Positions 8,663-19,498 of a DNA stretch of 64,000 bases are shown here, one piece after another (position 1 is the first letter of the stretch; each line of letters begins with the position of its first letter). Under the pieces are notes generated by a model. It saw nothing but the letters and a program-made list of their open reading frames with translations. It was not told the DNA's origin and did no database searches. Origin of the DNA: Aestuariibius sp. HNIBRBA575 (GTDB lineage Bacteria; Pseudomonadota; Alphaproteobacteria; Rhodobacterales; Rhodobacteraceae); NCBI RefSeq assembly GCF_040932005.1, contig NZ_CP162414.1, positions 2,755,501 to 2,819,500 of the forward strand, read 5' to 3'. Both the position numbers and the translations under genes were made by a program.

Positions 8663-9870
8663 ATCGCGGCCCCCAAATCAAGCGCCTCAGCGAACCCTTC
8701 GGCTTGGCTTAGATGGGCGCGGTCCCGCTGTGCAATGTCAGGCAGCGTCTGGGTGCCATGGATCACCAATGTTTCCGCATAATGCCGCCAAACAGGCAAT
8801 GTCACCATCACGTGGCGCAAACTCGCCCAGCTGAGAAACAAGAAGAAATAAAGCCCTGTGCCAATCGTCCAGATCAGCCAGGATGGCAGGCCTGACAACG
8901 CGGTCATGCCCGGTGCAACCTCTTCCATCTCCATAAAGCTGAAATAGATCATCGCCGGCAAAAGCGGCAACAAAATCAGGATCAAAGCCGTCACATAGCC
9001 AAATCCGGTGATCCGCAGAATTCTGGTTGGGCGGGGCGTAGCAGTGAGCCACAAATCGCCTGCGCGTTTGGCATTTGCCATCAGCCGTTTGGCATCCACC
9101 AGATAGACAAAAATCCCATAGATCAGCCATGGCACCGAAATCAGCAAACACCACGCCATTAGCCACACGCCCAACAGCGCAAACCCAATGCATCCCAGCG
9201 TGAACACAACGCCGATGACCACATGGGCAAAGGCGGGCCACAACATGCGCCAATCCCCGGTTTGTTCCAGCTTTTGATCCCCGAACCACGTGCGGTCGGT
9301 TTTGAATTTCTCTAAATCAAACGTCATCCGCGGCCACAAAAGCCCCAGCGTCAGCAGCGTCGCCACCCAGCGCCGGATCGCCAACCACGCAAAGGCCCAA
9401 GCCCCCGCATCCAACCCAAACCGAATGCCACGCCAGCGGGTGCGCCCCAGCACATATTGGCGCGCACGGTAACGAGCGAAAAACCACAACGGGATCACCC
9501 CAGCAAACGACAATGCATAGGCGGCGCTATTGTTAGCGATCAGTGAAAAGCTGACAAAAAACAGCAGCAGGTTCACCACGCCAACATAGAAGGACAGCAA
9601 CACCACCACCATCAAAAACCCAAGCAGCTTTTCGCTGGGGGTGCCGGTATATTCCAATGGCAATCCGCCCGGGCGAATGGCGGACCAATACCACCGACGC
9701 AATCGGGTTTTCATCCAGAACCGGTACAAACCTAACGTGAGAATGGTCAACATTCCCATGCGGATTGCCATCCAGAACAAAGGCTTACGTTGACCAACAA
9801 AACTGGTCCCGAGCCGCTGAGGCCCGGTTTCTATCAGGGAAACGTTGGGATCAGGTGAACCGATTGTCAC
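8659..9870 (-). CDS. DUF898 (YjgN-type) polytopic membrane protein
   Basis: The product is a multi-spanning membrane protein of about 400 residues with the DUF898 pattern: [20 protein letters not shown] near the N terminus, [15 protein letters not shown], and a second copy of the helical pattern in the C-terminal half. The molecular function is unknown. The reading frame is open further upstream into parC; I place the start at GTG (9868-9870), which has AGGGGA seven bases upstream and overlaps parC by 20 bases. An ATG at 9936 is the alternative. Confidence 0.8.
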   Translation of the reverse strand: MTIGSPDPNVSLIETGPQRLGTSFVGQRKPLFWMAIRMGMLTILTLGLYRFWMKTRLRRWYWSAIRPGGLPLEYTGTPSEKLLGFLMVVVLLSFYVGVVNLLLFFVSFSLIANNSAAYALSFAGVIPLWFFARYRARQYVLGRTRWRGIRFGLDAGAWAFAWLAIRRWVATLLTLGLLWPRMTFDLEKFKTDRTWFGDQKLEQTGDWRMLWPAFAHVVIGVVFTLGCIGFALLGVWLMAWCLLISVPWLIYGIFVYLVDAKRLMANAKRAGDLWLTATPRPTRILRITGFGYVTALILILLPLLPAMIYFSFMEMEEVAPGMTALSGLPSWLIWTIGTGLYFFLFLSWASLRHVMVTLPVWRHYAETLVIHGTQTLPDIAQRDRAHLSQAEGFAEALDLGAAI

Positions 9871-12160
9871 GGGGGAATCCCCTAGGGGCCATACGACCCG
9901 CCGCGGCGCGTTTGGCCATCCATTCGGACAATTCATCGCCAATCACAGTGCGTGTGCGTCCCGCCGGGTCCAGCCATGACAGGCCATTCTCCAGCACAAA
10001 GGTGTGCGCATCTGACAATCCACCATCTTTGTATTTCTGCAACCGCACCCCTTTGCCGCGCCCCATTTCAGGCAGTTCATCAATCGGGAACACCAGAACT
10101 TTGCGGTTTTCACCGACCACGGCCACGTGATCCCCAACCACAGATGTACAGACCAGCGCGGTCACATCCCCGCGCACGTTCAACACCTGTTTGCCGGTGC
10201 GGGTCTGGGCGACCACGTCGTTTTCCGCCACGACAAACCCGTCCCCGGCGGATGACGCGACCAGCAATTTGGCATCTGGTTTGTGGATGAACAAATCGAC
10301 GATCTGCACTTCGTTGGGCAAATCGACCATCAATCGCAACGGTTCGCCCATGCCCCGCCCACCGGGCAGATTGGACGCGCTGATCGTGTAGAACCGCCCA
10401 TTGCTGCCAAAGGCCAGCAGCCGATCCGTGGTTTCGGCGTGGAACACAAATCGCGACCCGTCGCCGTCTTTGAATTTCAACTCGCGCGTTAGATCGATAT
10501 GGCCAGTCATCGCCCGGATCCAGCCCATCTGCGAACAGACCACAGTGATCGGTTCGCGCTCGATCATCGCTTCGATCGGCACATCTTCGATCACGCCGGC
10601 TTCGGCAAATGTGGTCCGGCGCGCGCCGCCTTCGTAGGTGGCGCCAAAGGTTTTGCGCACTTCGCGCACCTGTTCGGCGATCCGCGCCCATTGCAGGTCT
10701 TCGCTGTCCAGCAAATCTTCTAGTTCGGCACGTTCTTTCATCAACGCGTCCCGTTCGGTGATCAGCTCCAGCTCTTCTAACCGGCGCAACGACCGCAAGC
10801 GCATGTTCAAAATGGCTTCGGCCTGCACTTCTGTCAGGCCCATTTCGGTGGCGGCCGCAGGGCTGATATAATCGGCCTCATCAAAGGCGCGTGGATGGTC
10901 CTTGCCCCAATCTTCGCGCATCAACGCGGCTTTGGGTTCGTCATCATAGCGGATGATGTCGATCACACGGTCCAAGTTCAGAAAGGCAATGATAAACCCT
11001 TCGAGCACTTCTAACCGATGGTCAATTTTATCCATCCGGTGTTGGGACCGACGGATCAAAACGTCGCGACGGTGATCCAAAAACGCGCGCAACACTTCTT
11101 TCAGGCTGCAGACCCTGGGGGTCACGCCGTCAATCAGCACGTTCATGTTCAGGCTGAACCGGACCTCTAGGTCGGAATGGCGGAACAGCATGTTCATCAG
11201 AACATCCGGGTCCACATTGCGCGACTTGGGTTCCAGAATCAGGCGGATATCATCGGCGGATTCGTCGCGCACATCGCCCAGAATCGGCACCTTTTTGGTT
11301 TGGATCACCTCAGCCAGCTTTTCGATCAGCCGAGATTTCTGCACCTGATACGGAATTTCCGTCACAACGATCTGCCATTGGCCACGACCCAGATCTTCGA
11401 CTTCCCAGCGTGACCGCAGTCGGAACCCACCGCGTCCGGTCGCATAGGTGCGCGCGATGCTGTCTGCGGGTTCGACAATCACGCCGCCGGTCGGGAAATC
11501 CGGACCGGGAATGTATTTCAGCAGGGTTTCGTCGCGTGCATCCGGGGTTTTGATCAGATGCAGGCAGGCGTTGCACAATTCTTCTATGTTGTGGGGCGGA
11601 ATGTTGGTTGCCATGCCCACGGCGATCCCGCTGGACCCGTTGGCCAGCAGGTTTGGGAACGCGGCGGGCAACACGGCAGGTTCGCTCAGCGTGCCGTCAT
11701 AATTGTCCCGGTAATCAACGGCGTTTTCGGTCAACCCTTCCAGCAACGCTTCGGCGGCGGCGGTCATGCGCGCCTCGGTATACCGGCTGGCGGCGGGGTT
11801 ATCGCCGTCGATGTTGCCAAAGTTGCCCTGCCCGTCGACCAACGGATAGCGCACGGCAAAATCCTGCGCCAAACGTGCCATAGCATCGTAAATCGCAGCA
11901 TCCCCATGCGGGTGATAATTGCCCATCACGTCGCCAGAAATTTTCGCCGATTTGCGGAACCCACCGGTGCTGGACAGACGCAATTCGCGCATTGCGTACA
12001 GAATACGCCGATGCACCGGTTTCAACCCGTCCCGCGCGTCAGGCAGGGCGCGATGCATGATCGTGCTCAGCGCATAGGTCAGGTACCGGTCGCCAATGGC
12101 GCGACGCAGGGGTTCAACAGCCGTGGCGGCGGATTTATCTGGATCAATCGTATCTGACAT
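9851..12160 (-). CDS. parC: DNA topoisomerase IV subunit A
   Basis: Type IIA topoisomerase subunit that cuts and rejoins DNA to decatenate daughter chromosomes. The 769-residue product has [20 protein letters not shown] near the N terminus and the active-site tyrosine in [12 protein letters not shown]. The C-terminal part is the beta-pinwheel type (for example [20 protein letters not shown]). Length and lack of a GyrA-box signature favour ParC over GyrA. The ATG at 12160 (MSDTIDPD) is chosen by family similarity; no strong ribosome site is seen. Confidence 0.93.
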   Translation of the reverse strand: MSDTIDPDKSAATAVEPLRRAIGDRYLTYALSTIMHRALPDARDGLKPVHRRILYAMRELRLSSTGGFRKSAKISGDVMGNYHPHGDAAIYDAMARLAQDFAVRYPLVDGQGNFGNIDGDNPAASRYTEARMTAAAEALLEGLTENAVDYRDNYDGTLSEPAVLPAAFPNLLANGSSGIAVGMATNIPPHNIEELCNACLHLIKTPDARDETLLKYIPGPDFPTGGVIVEPADSIARTYATGRGGFRLRSRWEVEDLGRGQWQIVVTEIPYQVQKSRLIEKLAEVIQTKKVPILGDVRDESADDIRLILEPKSRNVDPDVLMNMLFRHSDLEVRFSLNMNVLIDGVTPRVCSLKEVLRAFLDHRRDVLIRRSQHRMDKIDHRLEVLEGFIIAFLNLDRVIDIIRYDDEPKAALMREDWGKDHPRAFDEADYISPAAATEMGLTEVQAEAILNMRLRSLRRLEELELITERDALMKERAELEDLLDSEDLQWARIAEQVREVRKTFGATYEGGARRTTFAEAGVIEDVPIEAMIEREPITVVCSQMGWIRAMTGHIDLTRELKFKDGDGSRFVFHAETTDRLLAFGSNGRFYTISASNLPGGRGMGEPLRLMVDLPNEVQIVDLFIHKPDAKLLVASSAGDGFVVAENDVVAQTRTGKQVLNVRGDVTALVCTSVVGDHVAVVGENRKVLVFPIDELPEMGRGKGVRLQKYKDGGLSDAHTFVLENGLSWLDPAGRTRTVIGDELSEWMAKRAAAGRMAPRGFPRDNRFT

Positions 12161-12334
12161 ATGAATGGGATAAACCCAGCCCGCGGCATGGTCTAGTGGC
12201 ATTCTGCAAACAAACCACCATAGGTTGCGGTTATTTTCAAAAATGAGGCCATTTTGTTAATTTTTCCCCTGCCCAAATTGGACAAAACACGCTAAGGTAA
12301 AATCCTGCTACGTTGTTATTTGGGGGATGCGCTG

Positions 12335-12958
12335 GTGACGCGCTTTATAGTACTTACTTTTGGGTTTTTGGGTTGGGGTTTTTATGAGTTTTCAGGTGGG
12401 GCGGATTTCAAACCGCAGACCCGCTCTGAGGTTGAAGCCCGGATTGTGCAAGCTGCCGCACAAGAGGCTCCGGCGATTGAGATACCGACGCGAAACGCCA
12501 ATATTTCACTGATTTCGGTTTCTGCCGAACCGAATACTGTGCGCGAAACCAATTTTCGCACGGCCCCTCAGGCTGCGACACACGCTGTCGAAGGCTTGGT
12601 TCAGGCCAGTTTGAATGTCGAACCCGAAGCCGCCCCAAAAGAAGAAGTGTTCTTGTTTGAGAGCCTGGTCGAAGGTGCCCCAACGGCCGAGGATCTGTTG
12701 GGCGCAGCACAAGCCAGCGAAGCGGATGCGATTGCCGAAACCCGCGCCGAAGAAACCCACAATTTGTGGGAAGTGGCAGGACGACGCGTGAATATGCGCG
12801 CAGGTCCCAGCACAGGCCACGGCGTGATTGTTACCCTGACACAAGGCACAGAGCTGGACATTCTAGAAGTGGGCATTGACGGCTGGGCGCAGGTTCGGGT
12901 TCTGGAAACAGGCGCAGTTGGCTGGATGGCCGAACGGTTGCTGACACCTGCGGGCTGA
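12335..12958 (+). CDS. Exported protein with C-terminal bacterial SH3 domain
   Basis: The product (207 residues) has an N-terminal hydrophobic segment (FIVLTFGFLGWGFYEF, a signal anchor or signal peptide), a low-complexity acidic/Ala-rich middle, and a bacterial SH3 domain at the end (RRVNMRAGPSTGHGVIVTL then WAQVRVLETGAVGWMAERLL). Such domains bind cell-wall peptides. GTG at 12335 is the probable start because GGGGGAT lies just upstream; the ATG at 12320 would leave no room for a ribosome site. Confidence 0.8.
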   Translation: MTRFIVLTFGFLGWGFYEFSGGADFKPQTRSEVEARIVQAAAQEAPAIEIPTRNANISLISVSAEPNTVRETNFRTAPQAATHAVEGLVQASLNVEPEAAPKEEVFLFESLVEGAPTAEDLLGAAQASEADAIAETRAEETHNLWEVAGRRVNMRAGPSTGHGVIVTLTQGTELDILEVGIDGWAQVRVLETGAVGWMAERLLTPAG

Positions 12959-13013
12959 ATGATCCCTCGAAACAAATGTTGCCAGATTGCCCCGTCCAAC
13001 GCATAGACGGGGC

Positions 13014-13841
13014 ATGACAAAATCAGTTTTAATCACCGGCTGTTCCTCAGGTATTGGCTATGATGCGGCGCTGGGACTGCAGGCGCGCGGCTGGCGCGTC
13101 TTTGCCACCGTGCGCAATTCAGCAGATCAGGCACGTTTGACCGAAATGGGGCTGACCACGCTTATTCTGGACTATGAAAAACCTGATACGATTGCAGATT
13201 GCGTCGCGCTGGTGAAACAACAGACCGGCGGGACGCTGGATGCCCTGTTTAACAACGGCGCTTATGCCATTCCCGGCGCTGTCGAAGATCTGCCACGTGG
13301 GGCGTTGAACGCGATCTTTGAGGCCAATGTATTTGGCTATCACGACCTGACCCGCCAAGTGATTCCCATGATGCGTGCCCAAGGTCACGGGCGGATCGTC
13401 AATTGTTCCTCTGTTTTGGGGCTGGTCCCGATGAAATGGCGCGGGGCTTATGTCGCGACGAAATACGCGCTGGAAGGTTTGACAGATGTGTTGCGATTGG
13501 AAATGGCCGGAACCGGGATCAAGGTGATCCTGATCGAACCCGGCCCCATCACATCGCGCATCCGGGCCAACTCGATCCCACATTTCGAACGCTGGGTAGA
13601 TTGGGAACATTCGCCACGCGCCGATGAATACCGCGCGACCCTGCTAAAACGTCTATATGAATCCAAGGGCCCTGATCAGTTTGAGCTGCCCGCATCCGCC
13701 GTGACACGAAAACTGGCCCATGCATTGGAATCCCGGCGCCCAAAGCCACGCTATTACGTCACAACCCCCACCTATTTGATGGGTGCGGCGCGCCGTTTAC
13801 TGCCCACAGCTGCGCTGGATTGGCTCATTTCCAAAGGTTAG
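13014..13841 (+). CDS. Short-chain dehydrogenase/reductase
   Basis: Classical SDR oxidoreductase: nucleotide motif TGCSSGIGYD near the N terminus, FNNGAY (in place of NNAG), catalytic Ser in NCSSVLG, and YVATKYALEG (YxxxK). It is 275 residues long with a longer C-terminal region resembling retinol/sterol-type SDRs that act on hydrophobic alcohols or ketones. Substrate unknown. The ATG at 13014 directly follows a GACGGGGC stretch. Confidence 0.87.
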   Translation: MTKSVLITGCSSGIGYDAALGLQARGWRVFATVRNSADQARLTEMGLTTLILDYEKPDTIADCVALVKQQTGGTLDALFNNGAYAIPGAVEDLPRGALNAIFEANVFGYHDLTRQVIPMMRAQGHGRIVNCSSVLGLVPMKWRGAYVATKYALEGLTDVLRLEMAGTGIKVILIEPGPITSRIRANSIPHFERWVDWEHSPRADEYRATLLKRLYESKGPDQFELPASAVTRKLAHALESRRPKPRYYVTTPTYLMGAARRLLPTAALDWLISKG

Positions 13842-13896
13842 CCTTGGAAATACCAATATGCCTGCTACATCTCTGGTGACCCTGAAAGGAAACGCC

Positions 13897-14106
13897 ATGG
13901 CTTCGGACCCTCTCTTTACCATCGCATTGATCGCTTGTGCGGCTGTTGTCGTTGTTTTGTCCCTTGGGCTGGGCAGCTTTGGCAAAGGTGGTGAATTTAA
14001 CAAGAAACATGCCAACAAACTGATGCGCTGGCGGCTGGGGCTGCAATTTCTGGCCGTGGTTTTGGTCGTCGTGATGGTTTGGCTGCGCGGAAACGGAGCA
14101 AGTTAA
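13897..14106 (+). CDS. HIG1-domain twin-helix membrane protein
   Basis: The 69-residue product has two membrane helices (about 6-25 and 47-64) joined by a basic loop with GEFNKKHANKLMRWRLGLQ, the HIG1 (hypoxia-induced gene 1) pattern. Some HIG1 proteins associate with respiratory complexes. The ATG at 13897 has AAAGGAAACGCC upstream. It overlaps the cobalamin adenosyltransferase by one base (TAATG), and this order with etfBA following is one I associate with Rhodobacterales. Confidence 0.88.
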   Translation: MASDPLFTIALIACAAVVVVLSLGLGSFGKGGEFNKKHANKLMRWRLGLQFLAVVLVVVMVWLRGNGAS

Positions 14107-14678
14107 TGGTTGTCCTAAACAAGATTTACACCCGCACAGGCGATTCCGGTGAAACTGCATTGGGCAATGGCGACCGGGTCGCCAAACATTCCGCCCGCGT
14201 CAACGCCTATGGCACCGTGGATGAAACCAATGCGACCATCGGCATGGCACGTCTGCATGCCAGCGGCGAAATCGACACCCAATTGGCCGCGATCCAGAAT
14301 GACCTGTTTGATCTGGGGGCTGACCTGTGCCGCCCCGAAATGGACAAAGACGCCGAGGCAGAATACCCGCCCCTGCGCGTCACCCAATCGCTGGTGGATC
14401 GGCTGGAATCTGAAATCGATGTGATGAACAAATCGCTGACGCCACTGCGCAGTTTCATCCTTCCCGGCGGGTCCGCTTTGGCCGCGCATTTGCACATTTG
14501 CCGGACCGTGTCGCGGCGTGCCGAACGGCTTGCTGTCGAACTCTCAACCCTCGAATCGATCAACCCGGCGGCGGTGAAATACCTCAATCGATTGTCCGAT
14601 TGGTGCTTTGTTGCGGCGCGTATGGCCAACGATCAGGGCGAAAATGACGTGCTTTGGGTGCCCGGGGCGAATACGTAA
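14106..14678 (+). CDS. PduO-type corrinoid adenosyltransferase
   Basis: Makes adenosylcobalamin from ATP and cob(I)alamin. The 190-residue product has the family signature KIYTRTGDSGETALGNG at the start, VDETNATIG, and the C-terminal RTVSRRAERLAVEL helix, as expected for the three-helix trimeric PduO family. Adenosylcobalamin is needed by methylmalonyl- and ethylmalonyl-CoA mutases, consistent with the CoA metabolism genes around it. The start overlaps the HIG1 stop by one base. Confidence 0.92.
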   Translation: MVVLNKIYTRTGDSGETALGNGDRVAKHSARVNAYGTVDETNATIGMARLHASGEIDTQLAAIQNDLFDLGADLCRPEMDKDAEAEYPPLRVTQSLVDRLESEIDVMNKSLTPLRSFILPGGSALAAHLHICRTVSRRAERLAVELSTLESINPAAVKYLNRLSDWCFVAARMANDQGENDVLWVPGANT

Positions 14679-14916
14679 AAATACGTGGTTTTTGCGGTGC
14701 GCTGATTCTGCCGAAAATTGGCCGATCTTTTCATCCCTATGAAAACTAGGAATTGTTATCGCAAACATTTCCAATGCGCTGCAAAAACGCGACGTTTCAA
14801 TCAACTAACGTGACGATTTTGCTCTGTTGTGATGGGCGTTGTCCGGCTATCAAAAGCGGGAAACGAAAAGGAGGCGCCCGTTCGGCCCCTCTGTCCAAAT
14901 TGGGAGACAACGCCAG

Positions 14917-15675
14917 ATGAAGGTACTCGTGCCTGTAAAGCGCGTGATTGATTATAACGTGAAAGTTCGTGTGAAAGCGGACGGAAGCGGTGTCGATCTT
15001 GCCAACGTTAAAATGTCCATGAACCCGTTCGACGAAATTGCCGTCGAAGAGGCCATTCGCCTAAAAGAAGCGGGCAAAGCGGACGAAGTGATTGCCGTTT
15101 CCATCGGCGTCAAGCAGGCGCAGGAAACATTGCGCACCGCCTTGGCGATGGGCGCAGATCGCGCGATCCTGGTTGTAGCTGCGGACGACGTGCACACCGA
15201 CATCGAACCATTGGCTGTTGCTAAAATCCTGAAAGCCATCGTTGACGAAGAGCAGCCAGGCATCGTTCTGGCCGGCAAACAAGCCATCGACAACGACATG
15301 AACGCCACGGGTCAAATGCTGTCGGCATTGCTGGGCTGGTCACAGGGTACATTTGCATCCGAGCTGGACATTGATGGCGACAGCGCCGTTGTGACCCGCG
15401 AAGTGGATGGCGGCCTGCAGACCATCAAGGTCAACATGCCTGCGATCATCACGGTGGATCTGCGTCTGAACGAACCACGATATGCATCGCTGCCAAACAT
15501 CATGAAGGCCAAGAAAAAGCCGCTGGATGAAAAAACCGCAGCTGATTACGGCGTTGACGTCACACCACGTCTGGAAATCGTCACAACCAGCGAACCAGAG
15601 GCACGTGCCGCAGGGATCGTTGTTGGGTCCGTGGACGAACTGGTTGAGAAACTCAAAGAAGCGGGGGCTGTGTAA
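14917..15675 (+). CDS. etfB: Electron transfer flavoprotein beta subunit
   Basis: With EtfA forms the soluble FAD/AMP protein that takes electrons from acyl-CoA dehydrogenases. The 252-residue product begins [20 protein letters not shown] and has the AMP-site region [19 protein letters not shown] and the stretch [19 protein letters not shown]. The ATG at 14917 has GGGAGA upstream. The 238-base gap before it must hold the promoter. It overlaps etfA by one base. Confidence 0.97.
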   Translation: MKVLVPVKRVIDYNVKVRVKADGSGVDLANVKMSMNPFDEIAVEEAIRLKEAGKADEVIAVSIGVKQAQETLRTALAMGADRAILVVAADDVHTDIEPLAVAKILKAIVDEEQPGIVLAGKQAIDNDMNATGQMLSALLGWSQGTFASELDIDGDSAVVTREVDGGLQTIKVNMPAIITVDLRLNEPRYASLPNIMKAKKKPLDEKTAADYGVDVTPRLEIVTTSEPEARAAGIVVGSVDELVEKLKEAGAV

Positions 15676-16604
15676 TGGCTGTTCTTCTATTGGCAGAAGT
15701 GACCGACGGCGCCTTGGCGATGGACGCCACCGCCAAAGCGATTTCCGCAGCGACATCTTTGGGTGACGTGACGGTTCTGTGCTGTGGCGCATCCGCTGCC
15801 GCTGCAGGCAATGAGGCTGCAACAATCGCAGGCGTGGCCAAAGTTCTGGTCGCCGAAGACGCATCACTGGGTCACCGTTTGGCCGAACCAACTGCGGCAT
15901 TGATCGCAGGCTTGGCTGGCGATTACGAACATATCGTCGCCCCAGCCACCACAGACGCCAAAAACGTCATGCCCCGCGTGGCTGCGTTGCTGGATGCGAT
16001 GGTGATTTCTGATGTGACAGCCGTTGTGGACGGCAACACATTCGAACGTCCGATCTATGCGGGCAATGCCAACCAGACCGTCAGATCCTCGGATGCGAAA
16101 AAGGTCATCACCTTCCGCACATCCACATTTGACGCCGCTGCCACAGGTGGATCCGCTGCGGTTGAAACCATCGCTGCCGCTGAAAACCCCGGCCTGTCCT
16201 CTTGGGTCGAAGACAAAGTTGCTGCGTCTGACCGTCCAGAACTGACATCTGCGGGTGTGGTTGTGTCCGGTGGCCGTGGTGTTGGCTCAGAAGACGATTT
16301 TGCACTGATCGAAAAACTGGCAGACAAACTGAACGCTGCCGTTGGCGCGTCCCGTGCTGCGGTTGATTCAGGCTATGCGCCAAACGATTGGCAGGTTGGT
16401 CAAACCGGCAAAGTTGTGGCACCTGATCTGTACATTGCGGTCGGTATTTCCGGGGCTATTCAGCACCTTGCCGGGATGAAAGACAGTAAGATCATCGTCG
16501 CCATCAACAAAGACGAAGAAGCTCCGATCTTCCAAGTCGCCGACTTCGGTCTGGTCGCGGATCTGTTTGATGCCGTACCAGAATTGACTGAAAAACTGGG
16601 CTAA
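15675..16604 (+). CDS. etfA: Electron transfer flavoprotein alpha subunit
   Basis: FAD-binding partner of EtfB. The 309-residue product has the C-terminal FAD domain with [14 protein letters not shown] and [19 protein letters not shown] followed by [20 protein letters not shown], all family hallmarks. It is translationally coupled to etfB (TAATG) and followed by a clear terminator. Electrons go on to the ETF-ubiquinone oxidoreductase encoded at 42.9 kb. Confidence 0.97.
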   Translation: MAVLLLAEVTDGALAMDATAKAISAATSLGDVTVLCCGASAAAAGNEAATIAGVAKVLVAEDASLGHRLAEPTAALIAGLAGDYEHIVAPATTDAKNVMPRVAALLDAMVISDVTAVVDGNTFERPIYAGNANQTVRSSDAKKVITFRTSTFDAAATGGSAAVETIAAAENPGLSSWVEDKVAASDRPELTSAGVVVSGGRGVGSEDDFALIEKLADKLNAAVGASRAAVDSGYAPNDWQVGQTGKVVAPDLYIAVGISGAIQHLAGMKDSKIIVAINKDEEAPIFQVADFGLVADLFDAVPELTEKLG

Positions 16605-16624
16605 GCTCAGCTTGCAAAACTTCC

Positions 16625-16653
16625 AAAAGGCCCACTTTGTGTGGGCCTTTTTT
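16625..16653 (+). terminator. Intrinsic terminator of etfBA
   Basis: AAAAGGCCCAC and GTGGGCCTTTTTT form a perfect GC stem of seven pairs with a five-base loop, extended by A-T pairs and a run of six T. It starts 21 bases after etfA; on the other strand it could also end the convergent DUF6473 gene. Confidence 0.92.
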
Positions 16654-16660
16654 GTTTGGA

Positions 16661-17482
16661 TCAGATCATCGTATTCAACACAGCACACATTTGTTCCGCC
16701 GCGGTTTCATGGGCCGTAAGCCCCAGCATTTGCGCCGCTGAATGCGCCTCAGCCGGGCCGTAAATCAGTGCCTCTGCCCCGCTGGCCAAATCGGCTTGGC
16801 TGGGTACGATTTCAACATATCCTTGGGTAAGGGCAGAAATTTCATCCAGCATATTGCGCGAAACAAATAACGGATCAGACCGCATAATTGTTTCTTCGTC
16901 ATCCGGCGCATGTTCTGCCATCCACAGCAACAAAGCCGGACCCCGAATTTCTGCCAATAAGCTCTGCATCGAATGCAACCATTGGGCCTGCAATTCCTCG
17001 CGGACCAATTCAAACCGTTCAGGCGATGTCAGCAGCAAAACCGCCAGCATATGCCGTGTGAACGTGAAATTGGCAAAATCCACATCCGGATATAACGTGA
17101 CAAGAGCCGCCGTCGGGCGCAGAAACCGATCATTGCGACGCGGATGCACCGTGTAGAACCGATTTGACTGGTTTTGTGCGCCCATCACCTGAACCACCAC
17201 CGCAGCCGCATCATGACAGGCCGCCATCATGGCGCTGTCACGAATATAGGCATCAATCCCAGCATTCACACAGCCGAAATTCACACAAGTCCGCCCCAGT
17301 TGGATCTGCATTAAATCTGTAAACGTCGTCGCAAGGAAACGGCCATATGTTTCATTACCACCGATACAAGCCACATAATCCCCATCCAGGGATTTGCGCG
17401 GCCCACGAAAGTACAAGCGACTAAGCCCGTACTGACACGGGGCGTAATCAAGACCAAACTGGCCTAATGTTTCTAGTTTCAT
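16661..17482 (-). CDS. DUF6473-family protein
   Basis: The 273-residue product starts with LETLGQFGLDYAPCQYGLSR and has LYFRGPRKSLDGDYVACIGG and ETYGRFL, which I recall from DUF6473 proteins of Rhodobacteraceae. The middle (SPERFELVREELQAQW) and fold pattern are reminiscent of sulfotransferase- or SGNH-like proteins, but no function is established here. The ATG at 17482 follows GGTGGGAACC; an upstream in-frame start exists four codons earlier. Convergent with etfA. Confidence 0.7.
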   Translation of the reverse strand: MKLETLGQFGLDYAPCQYGLSRLYFRGPRKSLDGDYVACIGGNETYGRFLATTFTDLMQIQLGRTCVNFGCVNAGIDAYIRDSAMMAACHDAAAVVVQVMGAQNQSNRFYTVHPRRNDRFLRPTAALVTLYPDVDFANFTFTRHMLAVLLLTSPERFELVREELQAQWLHSMQSLLAEIRGPALLLWMAEHAPDDEETIMRSDPLFVSRNMLDEISALTQGYVEIVPSQADLASGAEALIYGPAEAHSAAQMLGLTAHETAAEQMCAVLNTMI

Positions 17483-17656
17483 GGTTCCCACCACATTTTT
17501 TACTCACCACGGTCAAGTTTCGCGCACAGGTCTTGCCAAATTGCTAAATCGCGGCGTTGAAACAAAGTTTAATGACCTTCTCACCTTGTCCCTGCCCCAT
17601 CCCCGTGCCTATCTTGCGCAGACGCCACCCAGAACAGCACATAAGGGATCTGAGAC

Positions 17657-18532
17657 ATGGATATCGAACGCGTAGGGATCGTTGGCGCAGGCCAAATGGG
17701 CAACGGCATCGCACACGTGTTTGCTTTGGCCGGGTATGACGTCTTGATGACGGACATTTCGCAGGATTCCCTGGATGCTGGACGTGCACTGATCTCCAAA
17801 AATCTGGATCGTCAGGTCGCACGGGAAAAAATCAGCCAAGCCGCCAAAGACGCAGCAATGGCGCGGATCAACTCTACTTTGACGTTGACCGATTTGGGGC
17901 AAACGGACCTGATTATTGAGGCCGCAACCGAACGCGAAACCGTCAAACAGGCCATTTTCGAAGAATTGGTGCCTCATCTAAAACCCAACACAATTCTGAC
18001 GTCCAACACATCGTCAATCTCGATCACACGACTGGCAAGCCGCACCGATCGCCCCGAGAAATTCATGGGATTTCATTTCATGAACCCTGTGCCGATCATG
18101 CAATTGGTTGAATTGATCCGCGGCATTGCCACCGACAAAGATACATTTGATACGCTGCATGCCGTGGTCGAAAAGCTGGGCAAAACATCCGCAACAGCCG
18201 AAGATTTCCCTGCCTTCATCGTTAACCGCATCCTAATGCCGATGATCAACGAAGCGATTTACACCCTTTATGAAGGCGTCGGAAATGTGCGCAGCATTGA
18301 TACTTCGTTAAAATTGGGGGCAAATCACCCCATGGGACCGCTGGAATTGGCGGATTTTATTGGGCTGGATACGTGCCTTGCGATCATGAACGTGCTGCAT
18401 GACGGGCTAGCGGACACTAAATACCGCCCATGCCCCCTGCTGACCAAATATGTCGAAGCAGGCTGGCTAGGCCGTAAAACCAATCGTGGGTTTTATGATT
18501 ATTCCGGGGAAACACCGGTTCCGACCCGATAG
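17657..18532 (+). CDS. hbd: 3-hydroxybutyryl-CoA dehydrogenase
   Basis: NAD(P)-dependent oxidation of 3-hydroxyacyl-CoA to 3-oxoacyl-CoA, or the reverse. The 291-residue product has the Rossmann motif VGIVGAGQMGNGIAHV, the conserved SNTSSISIT, the catalytic-histidine region MGFHFMNPVPIM, and the C-terminal NHPMGPLELADFIGLD and GRKTNRGFYDY. Length fits the stand-alone enzyme rather than the fused fatty-acid oxidation protein. ATG has AAGGGATCTGAG upstream. It serves C4 metabolism with phaA/phaB. Confidence 0.94.
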   Translation: MDIERVGIVGAGQMGNGIAHVFALAGYDVLMTDISQDSLDAGRALISKNLDRQVAREKISQAAKDAAMARINSTLTLTDLGQTDLIIEAATERETVKQAIFEELVPHLKPNTILTSNTSSISITRLASRTDRPEKFMGFHFMNPVPIMQLVELIRGIATDKDTFDTLHAVVEKLGKTSATAEDFPAFIVNRILMPMINEAIYTLYEGVGNVRSIDTSLKLGANHPMGPLELADFIGLDTCLAIMNVLHDGLADTKYRPCPLLTKYVEAGWLGRKTNRGFYDYSGETPVPTR

Positions 18533-18555
18533 GGCACATCCAGTTTCAGCCCCAA

Positions 18556-19443
18556 TCAGGCTGGATCAATATCCGGGTTCTTACCCAAGGCCAGCGTATG
18601 TTCGCGCAGATAGGTCATAAATCCACGTGGATCTTTGCCCAGTTCATTGGCCAATTCCGGTGTGATCGGTTTGCCAATAATGGGTGCCTGAGGTTTATCA
18701 AAGGCGTGCACAACCTCATGGATCAGCAGGCCCTGACGCAATGATGGCGAAATATTCGCCGCCATTTGATAGGCCCGCGAGTTTGATCCCTGAAAGAAGC
18801 AAGGCACAACAGTCGCCCCGGATCTGCGGATCATTTTCGCAGTGAAAACATTCCACTCGGCCTCTTCTGCGGGGCCAAACATGGATTTCGCCTGTGCGAC
18901 GACCCCAGACGGAAACAAGGCGATCATGCCGTTTTTATCCAGATGATCCATCGCCTTAGCGCGCATTTCGATCATCTTGCGCTGCGCGTCATCCTCATGG
19001 GGGAATGGCACCGGGATCATGTAACTGGCCGCGCTTTCATCAATACCTGTCAGCATGGCGCGGGTCAAAATCCGGTAATCATTGCGCCGACGTCCAATGA
19101 CATCCGCCAAAACCATGCCGTCGATCATCCCATGTGGGTGGTTTGACACCAAAATAACCGGACCTTCGGCGGGAATGCGATCCAATTGCGATTGGGGCGT
19201 TTGAATGTCGATCCCCATGATCCGCATCGTCGCTGGCCAGAATTCTTGGCCTGCGGGAACGCCGCTTTTCTCAAAGGCACGGATGCGCCGAATGACCTGA
19301 ATTTTACCGGTGGCCCATTCGATTGCTTTGATCAACAGCCGTTTGGCCGGATTGTCAAAGGTGTCAGAATACGTGAGCGCCCGCCGATCATAGATGCGGG
19401 GTGCATCTTTGCCTTTCGGTGTGGTCGCATTACGGCTTGTCAT
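18556..19443 (-). CDS. Lysophospholipid acyltransferase-like protein
   Basis: Glycerolipid-type acyltransferase of 295 residues. Instead of the classic NHx4D box it has NHPHGMIDG (about residue 90), the five-spaced variant seen in OlsA/hemolysin-like enzymes, followed by an FPSGV motif. It may acylate lysolipids, lyso-ornithine lipid or similar. The ATG at 19443 (MTSRNATT) fits family length; no clear ribosome site is seen. It lies 55 bases after the HPr gene on the same strand. Confidence 0.8.
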   Translation of the reverse strand: MTSRNATTPKGKDAPRIYDRRALTYSDTFDNPAKRLLIKAIEWATGKIQVIRRIRAFEKSGVPAGQEFWPATMRIMGIDIQTPQSQLDRIPAEGPVILVSNHPHGMIDGMVLADVIGRRRNDYRILTRAMLTGIDESAASYMIPVPFPHEDDAQRKMIEMRAKAMDHLDKNGMIALFPSGVVAQAKSMFGPAEEAEWNVFTAKMIRRSGATVVPCFFQGSNSRAYQMAANISPSLRQGLLIHEVVHAFDKPQAPIIGKPITPELANELGKDPRGFMTYLREHTLALGKNPDIDPA

Positions 19444-19498
19444 ATCTGTCAAACGGCCCGTCCCTGACTCATCATTCTTGGATTTGGGCCTTTGGGCC

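Noticed and set aside
12203..12334. An N-terminal extension of ParC or a small gene in the parC/SH3 gap
   Set aside because: The region is AT-rich, matches no ParC N terminus, and is better read as a divergent promoter.
16625..16653. Hairpins after etfA, pckA and ETF-QO as parts of a repeat family
   Set aside because: They share only the GGCC core and T run common to terminators; the stems differ.
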